The notes: generated from the letters alone by a model not told the origin. A DNA stretch of 20,762 nucleotides from Gammaproteobacteria bacterium (GCA_025360985.1 JANYBA010000366.1:1-20762), one strand, 5' to 3'. Counted from the stretch's first letter, positions 1 through 8,148 are shown. A program made the numbers and translations.

Positions 1-443
1 TCTTGGTCATTGCGATGCCTTTTTTTGCCCCCTCCCCTGCTCGCAGGGGAGGGTTGGGGTGGGGTCGACGCTTGTCGGTGGATTTCGTTGAGTACGAGTT
101 CAGTTTCACGCAGTATCTGGTCGTTCCAGAATCTCACGACGCGATAACCATTGATTTCAATCAGACCCGTCCTTTTCTCATCGTAATGCGTTCGTGCCAG
201 ATGCTGACCACCGTCTAGTTCGACCACCAACCGCACCTCGATACACACGAAGTCCACGATGTAACCTGCAATTGGGTACTGCCGCCGAAACTTCAGCCCA
301 TGTATCTGTCGTCGGCGCAGCCGTAGCCAAAGCATGCGCTCGGCGTCGGTCATCTCGCGGCGCAAGCGACGCGCGTTTTGCCAGATTCGCTGCAAACCCC
401 TACCCCCTCCCAACCTCCCCCTGCTGGCAGGGGGAGGAGACAT
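1..443 (-). CDS. DUF559 endonuclease-domain protein, C-terminus off window
   Basis: The reverse strand reads a DUF559-type protein, a family with a Vsr-like/PD-(D/E)XK nuclease fold. Visible hallmarks in order are RRLRREMTDAERMLW, then LKFRRQYPIAGYIVDF with a candidate metal-binding Asp, VVELDGGQH (the acidic signature), YDEKRTGLIEINGYRVVRFW and a final helix QILRETELVLNEI. The frame stays open to base 1, so the true stop is outside the window. The start is uncertain. ATG at 443 has no clear ribosome binding site and makes the first 16 residues come from a palindromic repeat (MSPPPASRG...). A TTG at 395 lies behind a purine-rich stretch and gives a more usual N-terminus. The C-terminal tail (PSPASRGGGKK) is also encoded by a repeat copy. 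The gene lies downstream of ubiB on the same strand. Substrate and role of most DUF559 proteins are unknown; a DNA repair or mobile-element role is only a guess. Confidence 0.82.
   Translation of the reverse strand, partial: MSPPPASRGRLGGGRGLQRIWQNARRLRREMTDAERMLWLRLRRRQIHGLKFRRQYPIAGYIVDFVCIEVRLVVELDGGQHLARTHYDEKRTGLIEINGYRVVRFWNDQILRETELVLNEIHRQASTPPQPSPASRGGGKKRHRNDQ
30..64 (-). repeat. Palindromic repeat, copy 1 (11-2-11 stem with G-rich tail)
   Basis: CCCTCCCCTGC (30-40) pairs perfectly with GCAGGGGAGGG (43-53) across a 2-base centre, followed by TTGGGGTGGGG. Read on the minus strand it is tail then stem, opposite in orientation to copy 2. It encodes the tail of the DUF559 protein. The run of T lies on the 5' side for plus-strand transcription, so it does not look like an ordinary terminator for the minus-strand genes. 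Confidence 0.75.
397..437 (+). repeat. Palindromic repeat, copy 2 (11-2-11 stem with C-rich tail)
   Basis: CCTCCCCCTGC (414-424) pairs perfectly with GCAGGGGGAGG (427-437) across TG, preceded by a C-rich tail ending CCCAA. It has the same architecture as copy 1 but is inverted relative to it, so the two tails face each other across the DUF559 gene. It lies within or just upstream of the 5' end of that gene, depending on the start chosen, and 93 bp beyond the ubiB stop. Confidence 0.75.
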
Positions 444-529
444 TCGGCCGCGTACCGAACTGGAGCGTGACCCAGGAGTTTGCGAACGTCCGTAGTCCAT
501 CACTGAACTGGGCGTCGGGGATTGCTGCG

Positions 530-2182
530 TCAACTCTGCCGCGGCCATGCGGCCAGGAAAGCGCCGAGCGCGCCAAGTCCGGCGAGCCAGGTCGCGGCGG
601 TGAGACCAACGACGCGCGGGCCGCCAGCGTCGTAAACAAACAGCAAGGCGGCGACGATCAGCAGGCCGGTACCAAGGATGGCGAACACCGTCTGCCGTTG
701 GCCATCGCGGGAGATCCGCGCCAGCTCGGCCAGTTCGTTCGACTGCATGCGCAACGAATGCGTGCCGTCGACCTGCTGCGCCAGCCAGCTGCGCAGCAAT
801 CGCGGCATGTCCGGCGCCTGCGTCACCAGTTCCGGCAGGCGCTTGCGGAATTCCGCCAGCAGGCTGCGCGGGCTGTAGCGTTCGCGCAGGATGGCTTCCA
901 GCACCGGTTTGGCGACCGCCCAGATATCGAGATTCGGGTCGAGCTCGCGGGCGACGCCTTCGACGTTGAGCAGGGTTTTCTGCAGCAGGATCAATTGCGG
1001 CTGCAGGGTCAGTTCGTAGCGTTGCGCGGTCTTGAACAGCTTGACCAGCACCTCGGCCAGCGAGATTTCCGACAGCGGCCGGGTGAAGTAGGGCTCGCAG
1101 ACCGAACGCGTCGCCGCCTCCAGTTCGTCCAGGCGCAGGTGCGCCGGCATCCAGCCGGCCTCGACGTGCAACTCGGCGATGCGCCGGTAGTCGCGCTGGA
1201 AGATCGCCATGAACTTCTCGGCCAGGAAGTACTGGTCGCGCGCGGCGAGCTGGCCGACGATGCCGAAATCCAGGGCGATGAAGCGCGGGTTGTCCTTGCG
1301 TTTCGCGTCCACCCAGATATTGCCGGCGTGGGCGTCGGCGTGGAAGAAATTGTCGCGGAACACCTGCGTATAAAACACACGCACGCCCTTGGCGGCGAGT
1401 GCCTTGCGGTCGATGCCGGCGGCGTCGAGCGCAGCGGTGTCGTCCGAGCCGATGCCGTACACGCGTTCGAGCGTGAGCACGGTTTCGCTCGACAACGGCC
1501 AGTGCACCTCCGGTACGTACAAGTCGTCGGAATCGGCCCAGAGTCGACGCATCAGGCTGGCGTTGGCGCCTTCGCGGAGCAGGTCGAGCTCGGCGTGCAG
1601 CGTCGTTTCGATCTCGGAAACGATTTCCTGCGGGCGGATCTTGTCGGCGCTCGGATGGTGCCGGTCGGCCAGCGCCGCCAGGCTGCGCAGCAGGGCGATG
1701 TCGGCTTCGATCTGCGCGCGGATATTCGGCCGCAACACCTTGACCACCACTTCGCGGCCGTCGTGCAGGGTCGCCGGATGCACTTGCGCGATCGAGGCCG
1801 AGGCCAACGGCGTGGCATCGAAGCGCGCGAACAGCTCGCCGACCGGCTTGCCCAGCGCGCGTTCGATCTCGGCCACTGCCAGTTCGCCGGGGAAGGACGC
1901 GACCTGGTCGCGCAACAACGCGAGTTCATCGGCGATGTCGGCCGGCAGCAGGTCGCGGCGCGTGGACAGGATCTGGCCGAACTTGACGAAGATCGGGCCG
2001 AGTTCCTGCAGGGCCAGGCGCAGGCGCTGGCCACGCGGCAGCGCGTCTTCTTCGCGGCGCGTCGGCGTGAACGGGCGCAGCAGCCACAGCCAACGTCCGA
2101 ACGCGGTGTCCTCGAGCAGGCCGTCGAGCCGATGCTTGAGCAGGACGCGGGCGATGCCGACGGCGCGGAAAACCGACTTCAT
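530..2182 (-). CDS. ubiB: UbiB, ABC1/ADCK-family ubiquinone biosynthesis ATPase/kinase-like protein
   Basis: UbiB is an atypical protein-kinase-like ATPase needed for aerobic ubiquinone synthesis, thought to help move hydrophobic intermediates out of the inner membrane. The 550-residue protein has the family signatures: KFGQ at 67-70 (the KxGQ motif), the Ala-rich loop [10 protein letters not shown] at 126-135, the VVVKV lysine (K148), ELDLLRE near 198 (ExD motif), HADAHAGNI at 281-289 and DFG at 305-307. Two C-terminal membrane helices lie near 498-517 and 522-546. Length and motif order agree with E. coli UbiB as I recall it, so this looks like the housekeeping enzyme rather than a distant paralogue. 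The ATG overlaps the ubiJ stop (ATGA), implying translational coupling. No ubiE is present in the window. The gene is the last of the coupled series that begins with oleA. Confidence 0.95.
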   Translation of the reverse strand: MKSVFRAVGIARVLLKHRLDGLLEDTAFGRWLWLLRPFTPTRREEDALPRGQRLRLALQELGPIFVKFGQILSTRRDLLPADIADELALLRDQVASFPGELAVAEIERALGKPVGELFARFDATPLASASIAQVHPATLHDGREVVVKVLRPNIRAQIEADIALLRSLAALADRHHPSADKIRPQEIVSEIETTLHAELDLLREGANASLMRRLWADSDDLYVPEVHWPLSSETVLTLERVYGIGSDDTAALDAAGIDRKALAAKGVRVFYTQVFRDNFFHADAHAGNIWVDAKRKDNPRFIALDFGIVGQLAARDQYFLAEKFMAIFQRDYRRIAELHVEAGWMPAHLRLDELEAATRSVCEPYFTRPLSEISLAEVLVKLFKTAQRYELTLQPQLILLQKTLLNVEGVARELDPNLDIWAVAKPVLEAILRERYSPRSLLAEFRKRLPELVTQAPDMPRLLRSWLAQQVDGTHSLRMQSNELAELARISRDGQRQTVFAILGTGLLIVAALLFVYDAGGPRVVGLTAATWLAGLGALGAFLAAWPRQS

Positions 2183-2820
2183 GCCCCGCCCCGCGTGCGC
2201 AAATTGGCCAGGCGTGCCGCCAGGCGTTCGGCGCGATCGCGCAAGGCGTCGACGTCGTCGTGGAAGGCCGAGAGTTCGGCCTTGCCGAGGACATCCCGGC
2301 TCTCTTCGGTCAGGAATTCGGCGGCATCGCGGGCGAGGTTGCCGGCGACGCGACGACCGCCGCGCAGGCCTTCGCGCAGCCCGCGCGCGATTTGCGGGCC
2401 AAGGATCGGACCGAAGGCGTCGGCGAAGGGCTTGTCCCAGTCGGGATCGAACCGTTGCGCCAATCGCTGCAGCGTCCGCGCCAGTTCGGCATCGCCGTTG
2501 AGGCGCAGCTTGCCGACCGGCGTGCTGTTGGCCGGGCGCAGGAACGGCAGCTGCGAGAGCAGCCCGCCCAGCGTGGCGCGCAGACCGAGGTCGGGCTCGG
2601 TCGTGGCGTCCGGCGGCCCGACTTCCAATTGCTCGCCGCGGACGGTGATCGACAGCGCCAGGTCCGGCGCCGACAGCGCCAGTTCGATCCGACGGCCGTC
2701 GAGTTTCGCCAGCGCGGCGCGCGTGTCGGGATCGAGCGCGAGCAGCCCGTTCAAGGCTGCTTCCAGGGCGCGGCCAGCGACCGGCTTGAGCGAATTCAAT
2801 GGCGAAGGACGGGCATTCAT
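2179..2820 (-). CDS. ubiJ: UbiJ, SCP2-domain ubiquinone biosynthesis accessory factor
   Basis: UbiJ is a soluble lipid-binding scaffold of the aerobic ubiquinone assembly; its SCP2 (sterol carrier protein 2) fold holds polyprenyl intermediates for the Ubi enzymes. This 213-residue protein has an N-terminal SCP2-like beta-rich region (about 15-120, including [11 protein letters not shown]). It ends with the helical [10 protein letters not shown]...[15 protein letters not shown] segment typical of UbiJ. The stop overlaps the ubiB ATG, and its own ATG overlaps the oleD stop (ATGA). The usual gammaproteobacterial order is ubiE-ubiJ-ubiB; here ubiE is replaced upstream by the olefin genes. The assignment rests on the domain pattern together with the adjacent true UbiB. 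Confidence 0.88.
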   Translation of the reverse strand: MNARPSPLNSLKPVAGRALEAALNGLLALDPDTRAALAKLDGRRIELALSAPDLALSITVRGEQLEVGPPDATTEPDLGLRATLGGLLSQLPFLRPANSTPVGKLRLNGDAELARTLQRLAQRFDPDWDKPFADAFGPILGPQIARGLREGLRGGRRVAGNLARDAAEFLTEESRDVLGKAELSAFHDDVDALRDRAERLAARLANLRTRGGA

Positions 2821-3809
2821 TCGCGCATTGTAGCCGCCAAGCGGCGCAGGCCTTCGGCGATGCTCACCTTAGGCACGTAGCCGAAATCGCGCGTCGCCGG
2901 CGCCATGTCGTACCAGTGCGTGGTCGAGAGCTGCTCGGCGAGGAATCGCGTCAGCGGTGGCTCGCCCTTGAGCGGCAGGACGTGCCAGGCCGCCTCGCAG
3001 ATCACGCCGATGGCGTATGCCGCGGCGAAGGGCAGGGTCTTGTCCACCGCCGGCGCGCCGCCCGCCACGAGCAGGGCATTGATGATCTCGCGCGCCGGCA
3101 TCGGCTCGCCGTTGGAAATGAAGTAAGCCTTGCCGGCGCACGCGGCGTTTGGGGCGAGCGCGGCGAAGGCGTCGAAATGCGCTTGCGCGGCGTTGTCGAC
3201 GTAGGTCGTGTCGATCCTGTTCTGGCCGCCGCCGACGAAACGCAGGCGGCCGGCCTTGGCGCGTTCGACGAGGCGGGGCAGCAACTGGTTGTCCCCCGGG
3301 CCCCAGATCAGGCGCGGGCGCAGCGAAACGGTCGCGAGGCTCGCGTCGTTCGCGGCCCGCACGGCTTTTTCGGCAATCGTTTTCGTGGTCGCGTACGGCG
3401 CCTTGAAATGTTCGCCGTAGGGCACGGTTTCGGCGGTGCCACCTTCGACCGGATGGGTCGCGCGATGGGTCACGCTCGGCGTCGAGGTGTAGACCAGCCG
3501 GCCGATGCCGTGACGGCGGCAGGCGGCAAGCACGTTTTCCGTGCCGAGCACGTTCGGTCGGAAATAACTCTCGTAACTACCCCAGGCGCCGGCCTTGGCG
3601 GCATTGTGGAAGATGGCATCGGCGCCGGCGCTCGCGCGCAACACCGCGTCGGCATCGGCAAGGTCGCCCAGCACCTGGCGCACGCCCAGCGTATCGAGCG
3701 CCAGCGAGCGGCCCCGCTGGAAACTGGTGACCTCGTGGCCGCGCTCCAGCAATCCGCGGCATAGCGCCAGGCCAAGGAAACCGCCGCCACCGGTGACGAT
3801 TATTTTCAT
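2817..3809 (-). CDS. oleD: OleD, NADPH-dependent 2-alkyl-3-oxoalkanoate reductase
   Basis: OleD reduces the 2-alkyl-3-keto acid made by OleA to the 2-alkyl-3-hydroxy acid, the third gene product but second chemical step of long-chain olefin synthesis. The 330-residue protein is an extended short-chain dehydrogenase of the 3-beta-HSD type. It has a Rossmann TGGGGFLG at 6-13, a catalytic serine region YTSTPSV near 107-113, and the YxxxK pair Y139/K143 (YATTK). [10 protein letters not shown] and the [11 protein letters not shown] segment are also typical of the group. The ATG at 3809 overlaps the oleC stop (ATGA) and the stop overlaps the ubiJ start, so it is coupled on both sides. In the family OleB, OleC and OleD form a multienzyme assembly in the cytoplasm. 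Confidence 0.95.
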   Translation of the reverse strand: MKIIVTGGGGFLGLALCRGLLERGHEVTSFQRGRSLALDTLGVRQVLGDLADADAVLRASAGADAIFHNAAKAGAWGSYESYFRPNVLGTENVLAACRRHGIGRLVYTSTPSVTHRATHPVEGGTAETVPYGEHFKAPYATTKTIAEKAVRAANDASLATVSLRPRLIWGPGDNQLLPRLVERAKAGRLRFVGGGQNRIDTTYVDNAAQAHFDAFAALAPNAACAGKAYFISNGEPMPAREIINALLVAGGAPAVDKTLPFAAAYAIGVICEAAWHVLPLKGEPPLTRFLAEQLSTTHWYDMAPATRDFGYVPKVSIAEGLRRLAATMRE

Positions 3810-5515
3810 TTTTGCTTCCGCAATTGCTTTTGCGCCCAGGCCGCGAGGATCTCCCGGCCGATCTTGGCGTTGTGGCGAATATCGACCGGAAACTTCGGAT
3901 GCACGAAGAAGGTCTCGATGCGCGCCGTGTGCACGAATCCGAGGCCGGAATTCCGCACTTCGTCGACGATGCGTTCGTGCTGGTCGCGCTTGATCCCGGG
4001 CCGCAGTTCCAAGCACAGCACCGGCGATTGCCGGCCTTTCTCGCCGACGCCGACCAGGGCGCTGCGCCGCACGTCGGGGTGGCGGTTGAACACCGGCTCG
4101 ACCTGTTCGGTGTACAGGCCGCCAAGTTCGGTCAGCACGCGCTGGGACTTGCGCCCGCAAAACCACAGCCGCCCTTCGGGATCGAAGTAGCCGAGGTCGC
4201 CCATGCGGTGGACGATGCGTTCGCCACCGCTCGCTTCGCTCGCGCCCGCACCCCAACCCTCTCCCGCACGCGGGAGAGGGAGTTTTTCCACGATTTTTGC
4301 CAGAGCCGTGGCTTCCGGCCGACGGAAATATTCGTCGGTCACCGACGGACCGGCGACGCTGATCTCGCCGATCTGGCCGCGCTGGACTTCCAGGTCCTCG
4401 CGCCACTCGGCGATGGCCTCGTCGCTGATGCCGATGATGCGCACCTCGTTTGGCGGCACCGGCCGTCCGACGCAGGTGCCGGCGCCGTGCTCGGTGGCTT
4501 CGCGCGTTCCCCGCAGTTCGCGGCCTTCGATCACCGCCACCGGCAAGCACTCGGTGGCGCCGTACGGCGTCCACAGTCGCGCGTCTTCCGGCAACAGGGC
4601 GCGCATCCGTTCGACCACGTCGGGCGGCACCGGCGCGCCGGCCGAGGTCACGCGTCGCACCGTCGGCAGCTTCGCGCCGTGGCGGGCGAGCACATCCACC
4701 AATGCCGGCGAACCGAAAAGCTGGGTGACGCCGAAGCGCTCGATCGCGGCCAGCAGCTTGCGCGGATCGGCCCGGGCTGGGTGGGTCGGATCCATGTCGG
4801 GAATGATCGAGGTCAGCCCCAGCGCCGGATCGAACAGGGCGAACGGCGGAAACGTCGGCAGGTCGACGCCGCCGGCTTCCATGCCGAAGGCCTCGCGCAG
4901 CATGTCGATCTGCGCGATGAAATGCCTGTGCCGGTAAACCACGCCCTTGGGCAGGCCGGTCGAGCCGGAGGTGAACAGGATCGCGGCAATCTCGTCGGGC
5001 GCGGTCTCGGCCAACTGCGGCGGCGCGAAGCGACCGGTGTATTCGACCTCGGTGAGCGTCTTGCCGCCGCCCCAAACACCGCGCTTGCCGACGGTCACAT
5101 GGATGCGCGCCGACCGCGCCCAGCCGAGCAGGCGCCGCGCGACGTGCGCGAGCGGGATGCCGATGAAGCCATCCGGCGCGACTTCGGCCAGGCAGCGCTT
5201 GAGCGAGGATTTGGCAATGCCCGGATCGACCAGCACCGGCACCGCCCCGGCCTTGAACAGGGCGAACATCAGCAGGAAGAATTCCGGCGAAGGCCGCACC
5301 ATCACCACGGTGCGCGTGCCGCGGCCGATGCCGACGCGGGACAGGCCGTCGGCGATCGCGTTCGAGCGATCTTCCAATTGGCGATAGGTCAAGGCGACGT
5401 CGTAGCGCGCCAGGCCATCGAGCCCGCGCGAACCCGGGCAGCGCATCGCGACCTGGTCGCCGCGCTCGGCGGCCATCTTCGGCAGGATCGCGGCGATGTT
5501 GCAGGTTTCAGCCAT
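3806..5515 (-). CDS. oleC: OleC, beta-lactone synthetase (AMP-dependent ligase family)
   Basis: OleC activates the 2-alkyl-3-hydroxy acid with ATP and closes it to a cis-beta-lactone. The 569-residue protein belongs to the acyl-adenylate superfamily: [11 protein letters not shown] at 181-191 (P-loop), YGATEC at 318-323, a GD at 439-440, and FCGRK near 452-456 before the C-terminal lid domain. The N-terminus ([11 protein letters not shown], then [20 protein letters not shown]) matches Xanthomonad OleC proteins as I recall them. Residues about 410-431 ([20 protein letters not shown]) look foreign. They are encoded by palindromic repeat copy 3 and interrupt the stretch between the EATALAKI and RIVHRMGD segments, where homologues have a shorter linker. 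The ATG at 5515 follows the REP-type repeat; the gap to oleB is 91 bp. The stop overlaps oleD. Confidence 0.95.
   Translation of the reverse strand: MAETCNIAAILPKMAAERGDQVAMRCPGSRGLDGLARYDVALTYRQLEDRSNAIADGLSRVGIGRGTRTVVMVRPSPEFFLLMFALFKAGAVPVLVDPGIAKSSLKRCLAEVAPDGFIGIPLAHVARRLLGWARSARIHVTVGKRGVWGGGKTLTEVEYTGRFAPPQLAETAPDEIAAILFTSGSTGLPKGVVYRHRHFIAQIDMLREAFGMEAGGVDLPTFPPFALFDPALGLTSIIPDMDPTHPARADPRKLLAAIERFGVTQLFGSPALVDVLARHGAKLPTVRRVTSAGAPVPPDVVERMRALLPEDARLWTPYGATECLPVAVIEGRELRGTREATEHGAGTCVGRPVPPNEVRIIGISDEAIAEWREDLEVQRGQIGEISVAGPSVTDEYFRRPEATALAKIVEKLPLPRAGEGWGAGASEASGGERIVHRMGDLGYFDPEGRLWFCGRKSQRVLTELGGLYTEQVEPVFNRHPDVRRSALVGVGEKGRQSPVLCLELRPGIKRDQHERIVDEVRNSGLGFVHTARIETFFVHPKFPVDIRHNAKIGREILAAWAQKQLRKQK
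4249..4280 (+). repeat. Palindromic repeat, copy 3, in frame inside oleC
   Basis: CCCTCTCCCGC (4257-4267) pairs perfectly with GCGGGAGAGGG (4270-4280) across AC, preceded by CACCCCAA. Arm length, 2-base centre and tail match copies 1 and 2, and the orientation is that of copy 2. On the minus strand it is translated as [11 protein letters not shown] in OleC without breaking the frame. Confidence 0.75.
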
Positions 5516-5544
5516 GGCCTATTGTGCCGCACGGCGTTCGCTGT

Positions 5545-5611
5545 TGTAGGAGCCAGCTTGCTCGCGACACAGGGTCAAATGCATTCGGTCGCCAGCAAGC
5601 TGGCTCCTACA
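5545..5611. repeat. REP-type inverted repeat between oleC and oleB
   Basis: The left arm begins TGTAGGAGCCAGCTTGCT (5545-5568). It is matched by its reverse complement (5588-5611) over 24 positions with one mismatch, around a 19-base loop. The TGTAGGAGC...GCTCCTACA form is a common REP-like family in pseudomonads and Xanthomonadaceae (recalled, not searched). The pair would fold into a long hairpin in the ole transcript. The oleB stop codon TAG (5607-5609) lies inside the right arm. Confidence 0.85.
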
Positions 5612-6542
5612 CGGGATTCCGATCCAGGAAGTCCCGGATCGCCGGCACCAGTACCTCGTGCTTGTCCTCAAGCACGTAATGGCCGGCGTCGGCGAAGACG
5701 TGTTGCTCGGCCTGCGGCAGCGCGCGCTGGAAGCCGGCGAGGAAATGCTTGTCGAAAACGAAATCGCGCAGACCCCAGCCGAGGAACGCCGGGCGGTCGG
5801 AATAGCCGGACAGGGCCAGGCCGGCCGCTTCGACCAGCGGCCAGGCGCGATCGCCGGGCGCCAACGGAATGTCCTGCATGAAGCGCAGCGTCGCGATGGC
5901 ATCGTCCCAGCCGTCGTAGATCGCGCTATAGGCGTGGCGTACGTCGGCCGAAAGCTTGCGCGTCGTGCCGAAGCGCGCGGCGCCGCCCGCGAACAGGTTG
6001 AAACGGCGGATCGCCCAACCACCCAGTTTCGAGTCGCGACCCAGGCGCAGGCGCCAGGGCATGCGCTTGGCCGACGGCAACGGAAATGCCGAGGTGTTGA
6101 GGATGACCAGGCGCTTGACCCGGTCGCTGCGCGCGAGCGCCCAGCCGAAGCCGATCATGCCGCCCCAGTCGTGCACCGCCAGCGTCACCGGTCCGGTGAC
6201 GCCCAGGTGTTGCAGCAGCGCCTCGAGGTCGTCGATGCGCGATTGCAGCGTGTAGGCGTACTTCGAATCGTCGGGCCGGTCGCTCAGGCCCATGCCGATG
6301 TGGTCGGGCACGATGCAGCGGCGTCCTTGACCAGAAGCCGGGTCGCGCAGTCCGAGCACCAGGTGGCGCCAGTAGAAGCTCCACGACGGATTGCCGTGCA
6401 GCATGACCACGACTTCGCCGTCGCGCGGGCCTTCGTCGAGATAGCTTTGCGTGAGGCCATTCGCATGCACGAAAGCCTTCGGTTCGAACGGGTAGTCGGG
6501 AAAGGGGCCCCGCGCGCGCAGGCGCGCCTGCGCAGCAGTCAC
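5607..6542 (-). CDS. oleB: OleB, cis-beta-lactone decarboxylase (alpha/beta hydrolase)
   Basis: OleB removes CO2 from the beta-lactone to give the final cis-olefin. The 311-residue protein is a haloalkane-dehalogenase-like alpha/beta hydrolase. It has the oxyanion-side motif HGNPSWSFYWR at 49-59 and HDWGG at 124-128 with Asp125 as the expected nucleophile. D260 (WGLRDF) is a plausible acid, and H288 (GHYVLED) the catalytic histidine. I chose the GTG at 6542 because it overlaps the oleA stop (GTGA) and gives the length expected for the family; no ATG lies near. An 18-bp perfect palindrome sits 9 bases inside the gene. The stop is provided by the REP-type repeat. A general hydrolase is unlikely given the oleA and oleC neighbours. 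Confidence 0.94.
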   Translation of the reverse strand: MTAAQARLRARGPFPDYPFEPKAFVHANGLTQSYLDEGPRDGEVVVMLHGNPSWSFYWRHLVLGLRDPASGQGRRCIVPDHIGMGLSDRPDDSKYAYTLQSRIDDLEALLQHLGVTGPVTLAVHDWGGMIGFGWALARSDRVKRLVILNTSAFPLPSAKRMPWRLRLGRDSKLGGWAIRRFNLFAGGAARFGTTRKLSADVRHAYSAIYDGWDDAIATLRFMQDIPLAPGDRAWPLVEAAGLALSGYSDRPAFLGWGLRDFVFDKHFLAGFQRALPQAEQHVFADAGHYVLEDKHEVLVPAIRDFLDRNPV

Positions 6543-7555
6543 CAGACGACTTCGGCCATCGAGCAATTCAGGCCCGAGCCGATGCCGAGCAGGGCGACGC
6601 GATCGCCCTTCTTCAGGCGGCCGAGTTCCTTGAGCTTGCTCAGCACGATCGGCACCGACGCCGGGCCGATGTTGCCGTGCTCGTTGAAGATGGTCAGTAC
6701 TTTCTTCGGGTCGATGCCGAACGCCTTGATGAAGGCCTCGGTGTGCACCTTGCTGACCTGGTGGATCACGAACTGGTCGAGTTCCTCGACCGCCCAGCCG
6801 AGCGCCAGTCGCGCGGCGATAAAAGTTTTCTGCGCCAGCTTCAGGCCTTCGATCAGCAGCATGCGCGTGTCGGTGACCATGCGATCGAGGTTGCCGCGGC
6901 ACAGCGAATTCCATTCGGTGGCGGCGCGATTGACGCCGCCGCGGTAGCGCGGCGCGTCCGGCACGAGCTCGGCGCGCGCCATCACCATGGCGGCGGCGCC
7001 GCAGCCCAGCGTCAGCGACGCCAGCTCGTTGCGGAACTGGTCCTCGGTCACGTCCGGCGCCGACAGGCGGTCCATCGTCTTCTTGTAGACGAGGTTGGCG
7101 GTTTCGCCATCGACGACCAGGGCGTATTCGATCTCGCCGCGCTCGATCATCCGGCTGGCGATGTCCATGCCGTTGAGGAAGGCCAGGCAGGCGTTGGCGA
7201 CGTCGAAGTTCTGGCAGTTTTCGCCGAGCCCGAGGTTGCCGGAAACGATCGAGGCCGTGGACGGCTCGAGGTAGTCCCGGCTGACCGAAGTGTTGACCAG
7301 CAGGCCGATCTTGTCGCGCGCCACCCCAGCGTCGAGCAGGGCTTTTTCCGCCGCCAACGTCGCGGCATCCGACGACTGCATGTGGTCGTCCCACATCCGA
7401 CGGGAATAAATCCCGGCGATGTCCTGCAGGACGTCGGTCTTGATGCCGAGCCGGTCCATGGTCGGTTGCAGCCGGGCATTGATATCGGCCGACGACAAGG
7501 CGTGCGGGGCGTCGATATGCGCGAGACCGGCGATGGCAACGTGCTGGAACAGCAT
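6539..7555 (-). CDS. oleA: OleA, thiolase-fold condensing enzyme for long-chain olefin synthesis
   Basis: OleA joins two fatty acyl-CoA molecules by a non-decarboxylative Claisen condensation to a 2-alkyl-3-keto acid, starting head-to-head hydrocarbon synthesis. The 338-residue protein is thiolase-fold, KAS III-like. Cys123 sits in NACLAFLNGMD, His265 in VIHQVSK and Asn295 in NEHGNIGP, forming the catalytic triad. Glu97 in RDYLEPS corresponds to the glutamate contributed across the dimer. These agree with residues C143, H285, N315 and E117 of the Xanthomonas enzyme as I recall them, with a constant offset of 20. The ATG at 7555 has only a weak ribosome binding site. A 78-bp gap separates it from the lipoprotein gene, so it probably has its own promoter. 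The stop overlaps the oleB GTG. Confidence 0.97.
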   Translation of the reverse strand: MLFQHVAIAGLAHIDAPHALSSADINARLQPTMDRLGIKTDVLQDIAGIYSRRMWDDHMQSSDAATLAAEKALLDAGVARDKIGLLVNTSVSRDYLEPSTASIVSGNLGLGENCQNFDVANACLAFLNGMDIASRMIERGEIEYALVVDGETANLVYKKTMDRLSAPDVTEDQFRNELASLTLGCGAAAMVMARAELVPDAPRYRGGVNRAATEWNSLCRGNLDRMVTDTRMLLIEGLKLAQKTFIAARLALGWAVEELDQFVIHQVSKVHTEAFIKAFGIDPKKVLTIFNEHGNIGPASVPIVLSKLKELGRLKKGDRVALLGIGSGLNCSMAEVVW

Positions 7556-7582
7556 GGGCTTGGCCTGGGGGGAAACCCTGCA

Positions 7583-7611
7583 AACTTACTCGTTTCAGCC
7601 GCTTAGCTCAA
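7583..7611 (-). promoter_or_regulatory. Weak sigma-70-like promoter candidate for the ole operon
   Basis: On the minus strand TTGAGC (7606-7611) and TAAGTT (7583-7588) are separated by 17 bases and lie upstream of the oleA ATG. Matches to the consensus are 4 of 6 and 3 of 6. The position and spacing are right, but a chance match is quite possible. Confidence 0.25.
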
Positions 7612-7633
7612 CCTAAATGGCGTCGAACTGCGC

Positions 7634-7975
7634 TTAAGTCGACGCTTTTGCCCGGCACCGGAAGGCAAAAAAACGCTGCGCGCCGTCGGCCGGCTCGGCC
7701 TTGGGCTGGACGGTGTCGGCGCCCAGGCCGGGCGCCTCGTTGCGGGCCAGGGTCTCCAGCTCGTCGCGAACCCGGATCGCGTCGCGCGAGTAGGGGCCCA
7801 GCCGGTCCTTGACCGACACCTCGATCTCGCCACGCCGTTCGCAGGCGGAAAGGTCGGCGCCGAGCTTGGCCACGCGCACGTTTTCGGCGCCGGGCGCCAT
7901 CTTGACGAAGGTGCAGGCGGAGGCGAGCAACGCAGTCGCTGTCGCGGCCAGTAGCAAATGCGATGGAGTCGTCAT
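7634..7975 (-). CDS. Small lipoprotein, DUF4156-like
   Basis: This 113-residue protein starts with a signal sequence ending LLASAC, so Cys21 is a likely lipidation site, although the residue three before it is Ala rather than the usual Leu. The mature part has the DUF4156 pattern. An early cysteine lies in [13 protein letters not shown], the [18 protein letters not shown] segment follows, and FFAFRC is near the end. The two mature cysteines may pair. The family has no known function. The start at 7975 gives a proper signal peptide; longer readings upstream lose it. It is divergent from the sigma-54 controlled small gene and lies 78 bp ahead of oleA on the same strand, probably as a separate transcription unit. 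Confidence 0.85.
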   Translation of the reverse strand: MTTPSHLLLAATATALLASACTFVKMAPGAENVRVAKLGADLSACERRGEIEVSVKDRLGPYSRDAIRVRDELETLARNEAPGLGADTVQPKAEPADGAQRFFAFRCRAKAST

Positions 7976-8034
7976 GGGTCGGGGCGTCGATTTTGGGGGT
8001 CGCGCCATCCTAGTCGCGTTTTCCGCCGCCACGA

Positions 8035-8090
8035 CTGTCCGCGCGTTGCTGCGGACAGCCGGCGGACAGCCTTCGAAGCGACGCGGACAG
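8035..8090 (+). promoter_or_regulatory. Array of four GCGGACAG half-sites upstream of the sigma-54 promoter
   Basis: CTGTCCGC at 8035-8042 is the exact reverse complement of GCGGACAG at 8051-8058, giving an 8-bp inverted repeat with an 8-base spacer. Two further direct copies of GCGGACAG lie at 8062-8069 and 8083-8090. Direct copies start 11 and 21 bases apart, close to one and two helical turns. They end 45 bp before the -24 element, where enhancer-binding proteins usually bind. The regulator is not identifiable from the window. Confidence 0.6.
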
Positions 8091-8133
8091 TTCCTTGCGC
8101 GCCCATCTGCCTGTTTATGCAACCAAGTTCCCT

Positions 8134-8148
8134 TGGCACGCATCCTGC
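8134..8148 (+). promoter_or_regulatory. Sigma-54 (RpoN) -24/-12 promoter
   Basis: TTGGCACGCATCCTGCT (from 8133) contains GG (8135-8136) and GC (8147-8148) with the required 10 bases between them. It matches TGGCACG-N4-TTGCT in all but one of the conserved positions. Transcription would begin about 8160, some 50 bases before the ATG at 8209. Enhancer-like half-sites lie upstream. Confidence 0.75.

Noticed and set aside
30..64. Palindrome copy 1 as a rho-independent terminator of the minus-strand operon
   Set aside because: On the minus strand the stem is followed by A residues, not U; the T-run is on the wrong side.
194..2833. Very long plus-strand open frame opposite ubiB and ubiJ
   Set aside because: It is antisense to two well-recognised genes, has Arg/Gln/Ala-rich low-complexity composition and no family motifs; it results from high GC content.
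3812..5881. Long plus-strand open frame opposite oleC
   Set aside because: Antisense shadow of a gene with clear AMP-ligase motifs; composition is not protein-like.
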